Shown: positions 44,898 to 53,315, counted from the first letter of the stretch. The stretch is 64,000 nucleotides of DNA from Halioglobus maricola (GCF_009388985.1 NZ_CP036422.1:1254501-1318500), one strand, 5' to 3'. The notes: generated from the sequence alone by a model not told the origin. A program made the numbers and translations.

Positions 44898-45808
44898 AAG
44901 GCAAGCTGGTAGAAATAGCCCGCGCTGATGGCCATGCCCAGAATCACAACCAGGAAGGCAGCAACCAGTGGATTTCGGAACAGCGATTTCAGTAGGATCA
45001 CTTCTGTCAGGCTGGCGCCAGCGCTGCCAATGATCAGTGCCATCACCGCGCCCAATCCCATGCCTTTGGCCGCCAGTGCCGCGCTCAATGGAATAACAGC
45101 CTCTGCGCGGATATAGAGCGGAATACCGATGACAGCGGCGACCGGTATAGCGAAGGGATTATCTTCACTCGCGACGCTTGCGACGATGTCAGAGGGCATA
45201 AAGCCGTAGATCATTGAGCCGACGGCGATGCCCGCTGCAAGATAGGGCAGCACTTTCTTGAAATCTATCCATGTGTCGTTCCAGATCACGCGCCACTTGC
45301 TGGGTTGGGTTTGATGTGCCCCGCAGCTCTGTCCGCAACCAGAGGCCTTGGGTTCGATATAGGCTTCCGGTTTAATGAAGCGCTCAAATCCAAGTTTCTC
45401 CAGCACGAAGCCTGCGATTACTGACGAGGTCATTGCAATCACGAAGTACGTGGCTGCCACTTTCACACCGAAGGTAACGACGAACAGGCCGATAATGATC
45501 GGATTGAGCAGTGGCGACGCAAACAGAAACACCATCATGGTGCCGAAGCCTGCTTTTGCCCTCAGTAGTCCTTTGAGGAAGGGAATAGTTGAGCAGGAGC
45601 AAAACGGAGTGACGGCGCCGAGGAGGGCGGCGATCACATAGCCACTCCCGCCTCGAGCCGCCAGGATCGACTGTATTTTTTCCGGGCCAAGGTACGACTG
45701 CAGTACCCCAACGCCGTAGCTGATAACAAGGTAGAGAAGAGTCAGCTCCACACTCAGGAAGACGAACATGTTCAGGGCGTCCAGCGCCATTTGTGTATCG
45801 ATGTGCAT
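44894..45808 (-). CDS. Permease of the ArsP/DUF318 family (SO_0444/YraQ-like)
   Basis: A 304-residue inner-membrane permease with about 8-9 TM segments. TPFCSCSTIPFLKGLLRA in the first half is the conserved cysteine motif of the DUF318/ArsP_1 family, which exports organoarsenicals or possibly Cu/Zn. A Cys/His-rich loop (SGCGQSCGAHQ, near residue 155) may bind metal. Late ASLTEVILLKSLF is also typical. It is divergent from an ArsR-type gene, and its strong promoter (45840-45868) is overlapped by a repeat that probably is the ArsR operator. Metal(loid)-responsive efflux is the likely role; which one is open. Confidence 0.88.
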   Translation of the reverse strand: MHIDTQMALDALNMFVFLSVELTLLYLVISYGVGVLQSYLGPEKIQSILAARGGSGYVIAALLGAVTPFCSCSTIPFLKGLLRAKAGFGTMMVFLFASPLLNPIIIGLFVVTFGVKVAATYFVIAMTSSVIAGFVLEKLGFERFIKPEAYIEPKASGCGQSCGAHQTQPSKWRVIWNDTWIDFKKVLPYLAAGIAVGSMIYGFMPSDIVASVASEDNPFAIPVAAVIGIPLYIRAEAVIPLSAALAAKGMGLGAVMALIIGSAGASLTEVILLKSLFRNPLVAAFLVVILGMAISAGYFYQLAF

Positions 45809-45819
45809 TGCGATTAACC

Positions 45820-45844
45820 TATAATACTAGAAAAGTCGAAATAT
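45820..45844. promoter_or_regulatory. ArsR-type operator candidate, copy 1
   Basis: A 25-bp element containing TATAAT, CTAG and TCGAAATAT that matches the copy at 45869-45893 in 21 of 25 positions. It overlaps the -10 box of the leftward permease promoter, where a bound repressor would block transcription. Confidence 0.6.
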
Positions 45845-45868
45845 AAAGCGGGAGTATTGGCTTGTCAA
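45840..45868 (-). promoter_or_regulatory. Sigma70 promoter of ArsP-like permease gene
   Basis: On the minus strand a perfect TTGACA (45863-45868) and TATATT (45840-45845) are separated by 17 bp. The transcript would start about 25 nt before the permease ATG at 45808. The promoter is framed by the two 25-bp repeats. Confidence 0.75.
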
Positions 45869-45893
45869 TATAATTCTAGTAATATCGAAATAT
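45869..45893. promoter_or_regulatory. ArsR-type operator candidate, copy 2
   Basis: Second copy of the 25-bp element, 49 bp from the first. It abuts the permease -35 box and runs into the arsR start codon (ATG at 45892). Its TATAAT (45869-45874) may be the -10 of the arsR transcript, which would then have a leader of only about 11 nt and no good Shine-Dalgarno. Confidence 0.6.
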
Positions 45894-46200
45894 GAAAAAG
45901 CAGCAGACACTACCGCTGGAAGTAGCGGCGAAAGCATTAAAGGAATTAGGGCATCCCATGCGCCTGGCGATTTATCGTCAGTTGGTCAAGGCCGGCGCCG
46001 AGGGTTTGCCAGTGGGTAGTCTCCAGTCGGTGCTGGAAGTACCCGGTTCTACATTGACCCACCATATCTCCGGGCTGGTATCCGCCGGCCTGGTGAGCCA
46101 GAGACGAGAAGGGAGGGTGTTGTATTGTGTCGCCCAGTACGGCCAGCTGGATGCGCTGATCGCCTATCTGCAGGATGAGTGTTGTGCTGGTGGCGACTAG
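45892..46200 (+). CDS. ArsR/SmtB-family transcriptional repressor
   Basis: A 102-residue winged-helix regulator: ALKELGHPMRLAIYRQLVKAG, the recognition region VPGSTLTHHISGLVSAGLV, and the wing QRREGRVLYCVAQYGQL. Candidate metal(loid) ligands are the adjacent cysteines in the C-terminal DECCAGGD and the single Cys in LYCVA. The usual ELCVCDL box in the alpha-3 helix is absent (here VLEVPGS), so sensing would be by the C-terminal site. It is divergent from the ArsP-like permease and probably represses both genes through the repeated element that overlaps its own start codon. Confidence 0.92.
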   Translation: MKKQQTLPLEVAAKALKELGHPMRLAIYRQLVKAGAEGLPVGSLQSVLEVPGSTLTHHISGLVSAGLVSQRREGRVLYCVAQYGQLDALIAYLQDECCAGGD

Positions 46201-46224
46201 TCTTGCGGAGAGAGATGTCCCGGC

Positions 46225-46665
46225 CTAGTGATCGACTCTGCCACGCAGGGACTTGACCCGCCCGCGTTTTGTTTTGCTGTCCATGCGCTTGCGCTTTGAG
46301 GAGCGGGTGGGTTTGGTAGGGCGGCGTTTTTTCTGCACCACACCCACTGAGTGGATCAGCGCCTGCAGGCGCTCCAGCGCATCTGCACGATTTTTTTCCT
46401 GAGTGCGAAATCGCTGCGCTTTCAGCACCAGTATGCCGTCACTGGTAATCCGCTTGTCGCGCAGTGCGAGCAGGCGCTCCTTGTAAAAATCGGGCAGTGA
46501 AGAGCCTCTTATATCGAAGCGAAGATGAATGGCTGAAGACACCTTGTTCACGTTCTGGCCGCCGGCGCCCTGGGCGCGAATTGCCTGCATGTCGATCTCT
46601 TCCAGAGGCAGATGCACCTGATTGGAGATTGCCAGGCTGTTGTCGCTGGGCGGGGTGCTGCTCAT
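46225..46665 (-). CDS. arfB: Alternative ribosome-rescue factor / peptidyl-tRNA hydrolase ArfB
   Basis: A 146-residue protein that releases peptides from stalled ribosomes. The catalytic GGQ is at residues 35-37 (AQGAGGQNVNK). The body has SSAIHLRFDIRGSSLP and QRFRTQEKNRADALERL. The C-terminal tail from about residue 110 is very rich in Lys/Arg (KKRRPTKPTRSSKRKRMDSK), as required for binding the empty mRNA channel. Length matches E. coli YaeJ. No stop-codon recognition domain is present, which separates it from RF1/RF2. Single gene, convergent with arsR 24 bp away. Confidence 0.95.
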   Translation of the reverse strand: MSSTPPSDNSLAISNQVHLPLEEIDMQAIRAQGAGGQNVNKVSSAIHLRFDIRGSSLPDFYKERLLALRDKRITSDGILVLKAQRFRTQEKNRADALERLQALIHSVGVVQKKRRPTKPTRSSKRKRMDSKTKRGRVKSLRGRVDH

Positions 46666-46802
46666 GGTCTCGCCTTATGGGATGGGTTTAAGAAACTACG
46701 CCGAAGCGACGATTGGGTCAATGTATGAACGACAAGTAATACGCGGGTATTAGGACTTGTGGCATAGTTCAGCCTTGCTTCCCGTTACCGAGGTAATTCA
46801 AG

Positions 46803-48407
46803 GTGCGTATTCTAATAACATTGCTCTTAACGTCACTTCTTATTGCAGGTGCAACCGCTGCCGAACGCCCCAATATCATCATCATGGTGGCCGATGACCT
46901 GGGCTGGGCTGATGTGGGCTTCCACGGTGGTGAAATAGATACACCATCGCTCGATAGACTCGCGGCCGAGGGTGTCGAACTGAGTCGCTTCTATACCACT
47001 CCAATTTGCTCGCCGACCCGGGCGGCGCTGATGACAGGCCGGGATCCTATTCGCCTGGGTGTAGCCTATGCGGTGATCTGGCCCTGGACTAATGCGGGTA
47101 TTCATCCTGAAGAGCACTTCATGCCGCAGAGTTTTCAGGCGGTGGGTTACCAGACCGCTATGGTTGGAAAGTGGCACCTCGGGCATGCACTGCAGGCTTA
47201 CCACCCGAATGAGCGGGGTTTCGATCACTTCTACGGCCATCTGCACACCGAAGTAGGATACTTCCCTCCCTTTGCCAATCAGGGCGGCAAGGATTTTCAG
47301 CAGAATGGCGTGTCTATAGAGCAGGATGGCTATGAGTCCTACATTCTCGCTGACGAGGTATCGCGCTATATTCGCGAGCGAGAGGAGGACAAGCCGTTCT
47401 TTATCTATATGCCGTTTATTGCTCCACACACGCCACTCGAAGCACCCGATGACCTGGTCGCCAAGTACGCTGACATGGAGGACAAGCGGGCGCCGGCGCG
47501 CAGTCGCAACACCGACGAGTCGCGCAAAATCAGCCGCCTCACTGGCCAGCCAAGCGCCCGGCCGATGTTCGCAGCAGTCGTCGATGGTATGGATCAGGCG
47601 ATTGGTCGGGTGCTCGACACCCTGGACGAGGAGGGCATCGCTGACGATACGATCGTCCTGTTCTTCAGCGACAATGGCGGTGCGGCATATGCGTCTGGCG
47701 GAGCGGACAATGCGCCATTGCGCGGCGGTAAAGGTGAAACCTGGGAGGGCGGTATTCGGGTGGTCTCTCTGTTGCGTTGGCCGGAAGCACTGCCTGCCGG
47801 CCAGAAGATGGGGCAAATCATGAGCGCAATGGATGTATTCCCGACGCTAGCCGAGGCCGCTGGCGTGGAGCCGGGCAATACATCTTTCGAGCTGGATGGG
47901 CGCAGCATGTGGCCCGCAATTGCGCAGGGTAAAAAGATACCGCGTGAAGATTTGTTGTTCTTCACTTCTGAAACACCCATTCGCGGGCGATTCATGTTTA
48001 CCGCTTTCAATGATCACTGGAAGCTGGTGCAGGAAGTGGATCAGGGCCTGCTCTCAGCAACTGTCACCAATCATCTGTTCCGTATCTCCGACGATCCGAA
48101 TGAGTACAATAATCTGGCAAGTGAGTATCCGCAGGTCGTGGAGGAGCTCGCCGGAGAGATTCACTACTGGCGCACACTGTACCCTGTAGCCGGTACCCGC
48201 TCTGAGCTTGTGCCTCCGCCGGGTTGGCGTGCGCCGCTTGACTGGGCGACTTACCCGCGGCCCATCGACGAAACCCAGAGCGACTCAGCGCCGGGTATGC
48301 CACCGCCCTATGCGCTCAAACCATTGGATTGGCAGCACGGCGAGGCGGGGCGTTTGATCTACAACTGTGAACCTTACAAATTGATTGGTGGAGGCCTGTG
48401 TAAGTAG
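46803..48407 (+). CDS. Secreted sulfatase (arylsulfatase type)
   Basis: A 534-residue sulfatase starting at GTG (46803) after GAGG. Signal peptide residues 1-20 (ending TAA). MVADDLGWADVG binds calcium. C69-S-P-T-R in TTPICSPTRAALMTGR is the Cys-type site converted to formylglycine. VGKWHLGH and FFSDNGGAAY supply further active-site residues. It would cleave sulfate esters of polysaccharides, aryl compounds or steroids. Formylglycine-generating enzyme must be encoded elsewhere. It stands alone, though the uronate operon and sulfotransferase in the window show that sulfated or acidic marine glycans may be its targets. Confidence 0.93.
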   Translation: MRILITLLLTSLLIAGATAAERPNIIIMVADDLGWADVGFHGGEIDTPSLDRLAAEGVELSRFYTTPICSPTRAALMTGRDPIRLGVAYAVIWPWTNAGIHPEEHFMPQSFQAVGYQTAMVGKWHLGHALQAYHPNERGFDHFYGHLHTEVGYFPPFANQGGKDFQQNGVSIEQDGYESYILADEVSRYIREREEDKPFFIYMPFIAPHTPLEAPDDLVAKYADMEDKRAPARSRNTDESRKISRLTGQPSARPMFAAVVDGMDQAIGRVLDTLDEEGIADDTIVLFFSDNGGAAYASGGADNAPLRGGKGETWEGGIRVVSLLRWPEALPAGQKMGQIMSAMDVFPTLAEAAGVEPGNTSFELDGRSMWPAIAQGKKIPREDLLFFTSETPIRGRFMFTAFNDHWKLVQEVDQGLLSATVTNHLFRISDDPNEYNNLASEYPQVVEELAGEIHYWRTLYPVAGTRSELVPPPGWRAPLDWATYPRPIDETQSDSAPGMPPPYALKPLDWQHGEAGRLIYNCEPYKLIGGGLCK

Positions 48408-48428
48408 TGTTGAGGGCGCGGCGGCGGG

Positions 48429-50222
48429 CTATCCGAGGTGAGCGTCAATCACCGCGATAAACAGTTCGCCATACTTTTCCAGCTTGCGCTCACCGACACC
48501 GCTGAGGCGGCCGAAGGCGGTTTTATTGCGGGGCAGGGCGGCACACATTTCCTGCAGGGTGCGATCGTGAAAGATGACATAGGGCGGTACCCCTTGTTCC
48601 TCGGCCAGGCCGCGACGACACTCACGCAGCGCCTCCCAAAGCGCGACATCGATATCATCCGGCAAAGAGGTGCGGGTTGTGCGCTTTGCAGACTTTTGCT
48701 TTACGTCGCGCCGCAGATCAATTTGTTCCTCTCCCTTCAGCAGTGGCCGGCACTGCTCTTCCAGCTTCAAGGCGCCGAATCGCTCCAGGTCTACGCTTAG
48801 ATAGCCGCGCGCGACCAGTTGGCGGAATACCGAGCGCCATTGATTGTTGTCCAGGTCCTTGCCCACACCATAGGTGGGTAATTGGTGGTGGTCATACTGG
48901 TAGATTCTTTCGCCTTCGCTGCCGCGCAATACGTCAATCAGATGGTTGACGCCAAAGCGCTGACCAGTGCGGTATACCGCCGACAGGGCTTTGCGCGCAG
49001 CTTCCGTGCCATCCCAGGTATCGACAGGCTCCAGACAGGTGTCGCAGTTGCCACAGGGCTCTGAAAGGCCTTCGCCGAAATAGGCCAGCAAGCTCTGCCG
49101 TCGACAGCTGGTGATCTCGCACAGGCCGAGCATGGCATTGAGGCGGTGCTGTTCGGCGCGTTTATGCTCCTCGCTGCCCTCGGAGTTGTCGAGCATCTGG
49201 CGCAGCTTGATCACATCCTGCAGGCCATACACCATCCAGGCATTGGCCGGTTCTCCATCGCGGCCGGCGCGGCCTGTCTCCTGGTAATAGGCCTCCACCG
49301 TTTTGGGCATATCCAGATGCGCGACAAAGCGAACGTCGGGTTTGTCGATGCCCATGCCGAAGGCGATGGTCGCTACCATAATGACCTTGTCCTCGCGCAG
49401 AAAGCGAGATTGATAGTCAGCGCGTATCGAGGCGTCTAGCCCGGCATGATAGGGCAATGCCTTGAACCCCTGTTCCTGCAGCCAGAAGGCGGTGTCTTCG
49501 ACCTTTTTGCGTGAGAGGCAATAAACGATGCCAGCATCCTCCGGGTGCTCTTCCTTGAGGAAGCGCAGTAATTGCTGGCGAGCATTGTGCTTGAGCGAGA
49601 TCCGATAGCGAATATTCGGGCGATCGAATCCGGCAATGAACTGGCGCGCTTCTTCGAGGTTCAGGCGCTGGATGATTTCCGCTCGGGTGCGTTCGTCTGC
49701 AGTTGCGGTGAGGGCAATGCGCGGTATTTGTGGAAAGCGTTCGTGCAGGAGGCTTAGTTGCAGATAGTCGGCCCGGAAGTCGTGTCCCCATTGTGATACG
49801 CAGTGCGCTTCATCAATGGCAAAGAGGGCGATCGGGGCGCGCTCTAGCAGCGCGAGACAGCGTTGCTGATTCAGGCGCTCAGGTGCGATATAGAGCAGGT
49901 CTAATTTGCCTTGTACCAGATCTTCCTCGACCTGCATCGCTTGATCTGGTGGCAGTGTGGAATTGAGGAAGGCTGCGCTCACACCCAGCTGGCGCAGGGC
50001 GCTCACCTGGTCCTGCATCAGGGCGATGAGTGGGGAGATCACCACTGCGCAGCCCGGTCGCGCCAGCGCCGGAATCTGGTAGCAGAGGGATTTCCCTCCA
50101 CCGGTGGGCATTAGTACAAGCGCGTCGCCGCCATTGATTACCGTATCGATAATCTGGTCCTGGGGCGGGCGGAAGTTGTCGTAGCCGAAGGTGGCGCGGA
50201 GGATATTCTGGGCTGATTTCAT
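48429..50222 (-). CDS. recQ: ATP-dependent DNA helicase RecQ
   Basis: A 597-residue 3'-5' DNA helicase acting in recombination repair and replication-fork processing. Walker A is [10 protein letters not shown] (about residue 40), the DEAH box is [16 protein letters not shown], and motif VI is [12 protein letters not shown]. The RecQ-C-terminal zinc-binding cysteines lie in [17 protein letters not shown] and PCGNCDTC. A winged-helix domain follows, and an HRDC domain ends the protein (LREC...[23 protein letters not shown]). Length is typical of gammaproteobacterial RecQ. Gene is monocistronic. Confidence 0.97.
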   Translation of the reverse strand: MKSAQNILRATFGYDNFRPPQDQIIDTVINGGDALVLMPTGGGKSLCYQIPALARPGCAVVISPLIALMQDQVSALRQLGVSAAFLNSTLPPDQAMQVEEDLVQGKLDLLYIAPERLNQQRCLALLERAPIALFAIDEAHCVSQWGHDFRADYLQLSLLHERFPQIPRIALTATADERTRAEIIQRLNLEEARQFIAGFDRPNIRYRISLKHNARQQLLRFLKEEHPEDAGIVYCLSRKKVEDTAFWLQEQGFKALPYHAGLDASIRADYQSRFLREDKVIMVATIAFGMGIDKPDVRFVAHLDMPKTVEAYYQETGRAGRDGEPANAWMVYGLQDVIKLRQMLDNSEGSEEHKRAEQHRLNAMLGLCEITSCRRQSLLAYFGEGLSEPCGNCDTCLEPVDTWDGTEAARKALSAVYRTGQRFGVNHLIDVLRGSEGERIYQYDHHQLPTYGVGKDLDNNQWRSVFRQLVARGYLSVDLERFGALKLEEQCRPLLKGEEQIDLRRDVKQKSAKRTTRTSLPDDIDVALWEALRECRRGLAEEQGVPPYVIFHDRTLQEMCAALPRNKTAFGRLSGVGERKLEKYGELFIAVIDAHLG

Positions 50223-50297
50223 CGTCCGGCATTATACCCCGGCAGCGGAATCTGGGGGCATCAATGCCGCTCAATTATTGAAGTTGTTGCTCGAGTG

Positions 50298-50975
50298 TCA
50301 GGCGGGTGGTTCGGTGAGGTCCTGGGGTGGGTCCACTTGCAGGCTTGCCAGTGCCAGCACGGCCTGAGTCCGCGAATGTACGCCCAATTTGCGGAAAATT
50401 TCGGTCATGTGCGCTTTGATGGTGGCTTCTTTGACATCGAGCTCGTAAGCGATCTGTTTGTTCAGCAGGCCTTCCACCAGCATTGAGGCCACCCGAAACT
50501 GCTGTGGAGTCAGGGTCGCGAGGGCGTCTGCCACATCCAGTGACTGCAGACTGGCGCCGTTGGCATTGGCGTCGAGGCCTGGGTGCAAACCGCGTTCGCC
50601 GGCGGTGACCCGGTTGATGCAGTCCTGCATGTCAGAGATATCGGCAGACTTCGACATAAAGCCTGCAGCGCCGTGATCGATTGCGCGACGCACGGTTTCG
50701 GGGTGTGAATTGGCGGAGACCATGACGACAGGCGTATCCGTCTTGTGGCCCACAAACCATGATAGAGCTGAGAATCCCAGCGCCCCCGGCATATGCAGAT
50801 CCAGTAGCAGCAGGTCCAGGTTCGGGTGTCGCTCTACTTCTGTCTGCAGCTCAGCAACACTCGCCGCCTGATAGAGGGTGGCTTCGGGGAACAGTTGTCC
50901 GAGTACCTGCTGTAGCGCGTTGCGGAACAGGGGGTGGTCATCTGCGATGAGGATCGATTGCGGTGTGTCACTCAA
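50298..50975 (-). CDS. LuxR/NarL-type two-component response regulator
   Basis: A 225-residue response regulator. Receiver domain: acidic pair in ADDHP (D12, D13) and phosphoacceptor D59 in LLLLDLHMPG. The C-terminal LuxR HTH (about 153-215) has LTPQQFRVASMLVEGLLNKQIAYELDVKEATIKAHM. The only start that keeps the full receiver is TTG at 50975. It is like the CrbR/ErdR group that controls acetate metabolism, but that is by appearance and context only. No kinase gene is in the window. The leader lies next to a 14-bp palindrome repeated around the porin and symporter genes; I infer it binds these. Confidence 0.9.
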   Translation of the reverse strand: MSDTPQSILIADDHPLFRNALQQVLGQLFPEATLYQAASVAELQTEVERHPNLDLLLLDLHMPGALGFSALSWFVGHKTDTPVVMVSANSHPETVRRAIDHGAAGFMSKSADISDMQDCINRVTAGERGLHPGLDANANGASLQSLDVADALATLTPQQFRVASMLVEGLLNKQIAYELDVKEATIKAHMTEIFRKLGVHSRTQAVLALASLQVDPPQDLTEPPA

Positions 50976-51035
50976 TGGGAAGTCACCATGTTTTTATTGT
51001 GGCTATTGTTACGGGGAAATACGGCCTCTGTAAAG

Positions 51036-51060
51036 AAAAAAACCGGGCGTGAGCCCGGTT
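51036..51060 (-). terminator. Rho-independent terminator reading leftward
   Basis: Minus-strand stem AACCGGGC/GCCCGGTT with a 4-base loop (51041-51060) is followed by a run of T (51042-51036). It faces the response-regulator gene but lies 61 bp before its start, and no protein gene precedes it on this strand. Confidence 0.8.
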
Positions 51061-51102
51061 AAACACTAAGACCCCAAAGGGTCCGTGGGGGTGAGAAACA
51101 CG
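51036..51102 (-). ncRNA. Candidate small RNA, C-rich, about 67 nt
   Basis: On the minus strand a -10-like TACACT (51109-51114) lies just downstream of the 14-bp palindrome at 51138-51151 and would start RNA near 51102. The predicted RNA has an open C-rich stretch (TCTCACCCCCACG), a small hairpin GACCC-TTTG-GGGTC (51070-51083), and ends in a strong Rho-independent terminator. That order is typical of regulatory sRNAs pairing with G-rich ribosome-binding sites. There is no reading frame. It could instead be an attenuated leader of the response-regulator gene. Confidence 0.4.
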
Positions 51103-51137
51103 TTTGCCAGTGTAAGCAACCGGGCGCCGATGCCCAT

Positions 51138-51151
51138 TGGACCTTAGTCCA
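51138..51151. promoter_or_regulatory. 14-bp pseudo-palindrome, site D of local regulon
   Basis: TGGACCTTAGTCCA, inside a 6-4-6 inverted repeat TTGGAC-CTTA-GTCCAA (51137-51152). It lies between back-to-back -10-like boxes: TATACT (51176-51181, rightward, DUF2057 gene) and TACACT (51109-51114, leftward). Neither has a good -35, and the site is centred about -43 from each predicted start, as for an activator that replaces the -35 contact. Confidence 0.6.
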
Positions 51152-51214
51152 AAGGCCTGCTGGTACCGCTCTGACTATACTCTGTCGGTATAAATCTAAA
51201 CCTGGATGCTGATC

Positions 51215-51964
51215 ATGAAATTCTCACGAGTAACCTTACCTGCGGCGTTAGCGCTAGCGTCTGCGCAGCTGATGGCAGGCGAGCTTCACATCCCCATGGC
51301 ATTTGAATTTCTGGCCGTCGATGGCCAGAAAGTGAAGCGTAGTGTCGTTATGCGCACATCTGAACTGGAACTCGATTCAGGACAGCGTGAAATCGCATTG
51401 CGCTACTCAGATATGGTGGATTCCGACTTACACGATGCACAGGATTCAGTCAGGTCCGATGCCTTTATTGTCAGTCTGGATGTGGAACAAGGCGTCGACT
51501 ACTACCTGAAGCCCGCCGGTGGCGTGATACGCAAGCCATTGGAATTCGCTGAGGCCCCCCAGGTTGAGATCGAGCGCAAGGATGGCGGTGCGGTGAGTTA
51601 CACGCTTACAAACACCAATATCGGCCAGAAAGAATTTGAGACGCTGCTGTATAGCGCTAATCAGACCGGCACTTATGCGGCGCCCTCCGAACCCAGGCCT
51701 GAAGCCTACTCGTGGGCGGCGGACAGTGGCGGTCAGATTGCTGCGCCGGCTGCGGTTACGTCAGCAGCTGCATCAGCCCCTGAATCAGCGGCTAAGCCAG
51801 CATTAGCATCGACGCCCGCAGCTGCGGTGACAGTGATAGAGGAAGATCTCTCTCCCAGGGCCTCAGCTGAAGGTGAGCCTGCAGACATGCTGAAGCAATG
51901 GTGGCAGCAGGCTGATCAAAAGACCCGCAAGGAATTTCTCAGTTGGGCGGTGCAGCAGCTGTAA
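51215..51964 (+). CDS. DUF2057 (YccT-like) secreted protein
   Basis: A 249-residue exported protein. The ATG at 51215 gives a signal peptide MKFSRVTLPAALALASAQLMAG; an ATG three codons upstream is possible. Residues 22-140 match the DUF2057/YccT pattern (LHIPMAFEFLAVDGQKV, LELDSGQREIALRYSDMV, DAFIVSLDVEQGVDYYLKPA). An Ala/Ser/Pro-rich linker (about 165-215) leads to a short basic/amphipathic end with MLKQWWQQADQKTRKEFLSW, which other DUF2057 proteins also carry. Function unknown. A bidirectional terminator follows. Confidence 0.85.
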   Translation: MKFSRVTLPAALALASAQLMAGELHIPMAFEFLAVDGQKVKRSVVMRTSELELDSGQREIALRYSDMVDSDLHDAQDSVRSDAFIVSLDVEQGVDYYLKPAGGVIRKPLEFAEAPQVEIERKDGGAVSYTLTNTNIGQKEFETLLYSANQTGTYAAPSEPRPEAYSWAADSGGQIAAPAAVTSAAASAPESAAKPALASTPAAAVTVIEEDLSPRASAEGEPADMLKQWWQQADQKTRKEFLSWAVQQL

Positions 51965-51973
51965 AGCGGTTAT

Positions 51974-52011
51974 AAAAAAAGGGGCAGCTCAATGAGCTGC
52001 CCCTTTTTTTT
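51974..52011. terminator. Bidirectional Rho-independent terminator
   Basis: GGGGCAGCTC (51981-51990) pairs perfectly with GAGCTGCCCC (51994-52003) around an AAT loop, with a run of A before and eight T after. It serves the convergent DUF2057 and porin genes. Confidence 0.95.
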
Positions 52012-52022
52012 GCGTGCTTGGA

Positions 52023-53123
52023 TTAGATGCCGAACTTAAACGAGAGCTGGAAGTAGCTGGAGTCGCCATTTTCGCCCAGGTCGTCGTCCACTGAATACTG
52101 GCCAATTTCCCCGCCTACGGAAAGCGCCGGGGTCAACTGTTTGATCAGGTTAACACCCCAGTGTGAACGGTCGTATTCCAGAACATCAGTGGTCGCTTCA
52201 CCATAGTACGCTGTGCTGCGCCAGCTATCGCTCCACAGGTGCCGGTAGGCCACGGTGAAGGCGGTGGTGTCTTCTACTTCCTTCTCACCTGTGACTGGGT
52301 CGATGACGACGTCCTGCACCATGCCGGCGCCGACATAGCGTCCGGATTCACCGACATTGAGTTGGAACCGAATATCGTCTTTCCCGATATTGATCTTGCC
52401 GCCGATGTTACCGGCGACAGCGGTTTCGTCGATACCGCCCTGTTCCAGTGCTCGGCCAAGAACGCCGACCTGTACTTCACCCCAGTCGCCCTTGAAGCCG
52501 TAGGTAGCGATCAGGTCAGGTGTATCCTCATCTGCGTCGATATTGTTTGAGCCACCGCCGGCGCTATTGCCTCCGGTGGGTGTGTCGCCGCCCCAGGTCT
52601 CGGGGTTTTCAACCGAGATGGTGAAACCGCCGCCGGACCAGCGAACGCCGGGTTGACGTACGAACACTTCACCGACGATGGGGCCGCCGAAGTCCAGAGA
52701 ATCCGGAAACGCTTTTAGCGGAGTGAAGGCTGTCCAGAATTGTCCAGCCATCCAACCCTTGTACTTGACGAAGGCGTGACGCAGACGCGGGTTGGTGGAG
52801 TTGGTTGCGACTTCATTGCCGTCGCCGCCATAGAAGTCCATCTCGATAAAGGCAGTGACATCACCGTGGGTGTACTTGGTGTTGAAGCGGGTCTCCTTGA
52901 CGTTGAAGTGGGTGTGGGATGTGTCTTCAAAGCCGGGGTTGTTGCCGCGCCAATAATCCTGATACTTGAGGTCGCCGTCTACGTAGCGGGCGTCTGCCTT
53001 GATGTAGCCGCCGAAGCTGAGTTTGTTGCCGTCGCCGAGATCGAATTCATAGCCGGCGAATGCCTGCGGCGCTGTAGCGAGGACGACTGCTGCGGTGAGT
53101 GCCTTCGTTTTTATGTTTAACAT
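52023..53123 (-). CDS. Outer-membrane porin, DcaP-like
   Basis: A 366-residue trimeric-porin-type protein. Signal peptide residues 1-23 (ending AFA), then GYEFDLGDGNKLSFGGYIKADARY, a beginning seen in DcaP-like porins. DcaP proteins also carry an N-terminal coiled-coil, which is not obvious here, so this is a short member. The body alternates beta strands and Gly/Asp loops and ends in Phe-Gly-Ile (FKFGI). Such porins pass small dicarboxylates or acids. A near-consensus AAGG precedes the ATG. It is divergent from the symporter operon, and site A of the palindrome family lies 66 bp before its start, so both are probably co-regulated. Confidence 0.85.
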   Translation of the reverse strand: MLNIKTKALTAAVVLATAPQAFAGYEFDLGDGNKLSFGGYIKADARYVDGDLKYQDYWRGNNPGFEDTSHTHFNVKETRFNTKYTHGDVTAFIEMDFYGGDGNEVATNSTNPRLRHAFVKYKGWMAGQFWTAFTPLKAFPDSLDFGGPIVGEVFVRQPGVRWSGGGFTISVENPETWGGDTPTGGNSAGGGSNNIDADEDTPDLIATYGFKGDWGEVQVGVLGRALEQGGIDETAVAGNIGGKINIGKDDIRFQLNVGESGRYVGAGMVQDVVIDPVTGEKEVEDTTAFTVAYRHLWSDSWRSTAYYGEATTDVLEYDRSHWGVNLIKQLTPALSVGGEIGQYSVDDDLGENGDSSYFQLSFKFGI

Positions 53124-53188
53124 AACCTTCTCCGTGTAGGTGGTCGATTGACACGGCTAGGTTCTTCTCTTTGCTTTGTAAAACCAAT

Positions 53189-53202
53189 TGGACCTTGGTC
53201 GA
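53189..53202. promoter_or_regulatory. 14-bp pseudo-palindrome, site A
   Basis: TGGACCTTGGTCGA, inner 4-2-4 inverted repeat GACC-TT-GGTC. It is closest to the porin start (66 bp upstream). Confidence 0.55.
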
Positions 53203-53301
53203 TAAAAACGAAACTATCAGTTTTTTTCGTTGTCGCGTTTTCTTTTTCTTCAATTATGTTCTTTATATATAGCTTTTTATCGGCCTGTGATTTTCTCTGC
53301 G

Positions 53302-53315
53302 TAGACCAAGGTCTA
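53302..53315. promoter_or_regulatory. 14-bp palindrome, site B
   Basis: TAGACC-AA-GGTCTA, a perfect 6-2-6 inverted repeat identical to site C and followed by the same A. The centres of B and C are 77 bp apart. Confidence 0.7.

Noticed and set aside
46730..46802. Possible sigma54 promoter (TGGCA ... TTGC) before the sulfatase.
   Set aside because: The GG-to-GC spacing is 14 bases, not 10, so it does not fit the -24/-12 rule.
46833..47816. A long minus-strand open frame (327 codons) inside the sulfatase gene.
   Set aside because: It is the mirror of a well-supported sulfatase reading frame; the translation has no fold-like pattern. Other long antisense frames (668-1399, 23488-24051, 24118-24861, 27889-28500) were dropped for the same reason.
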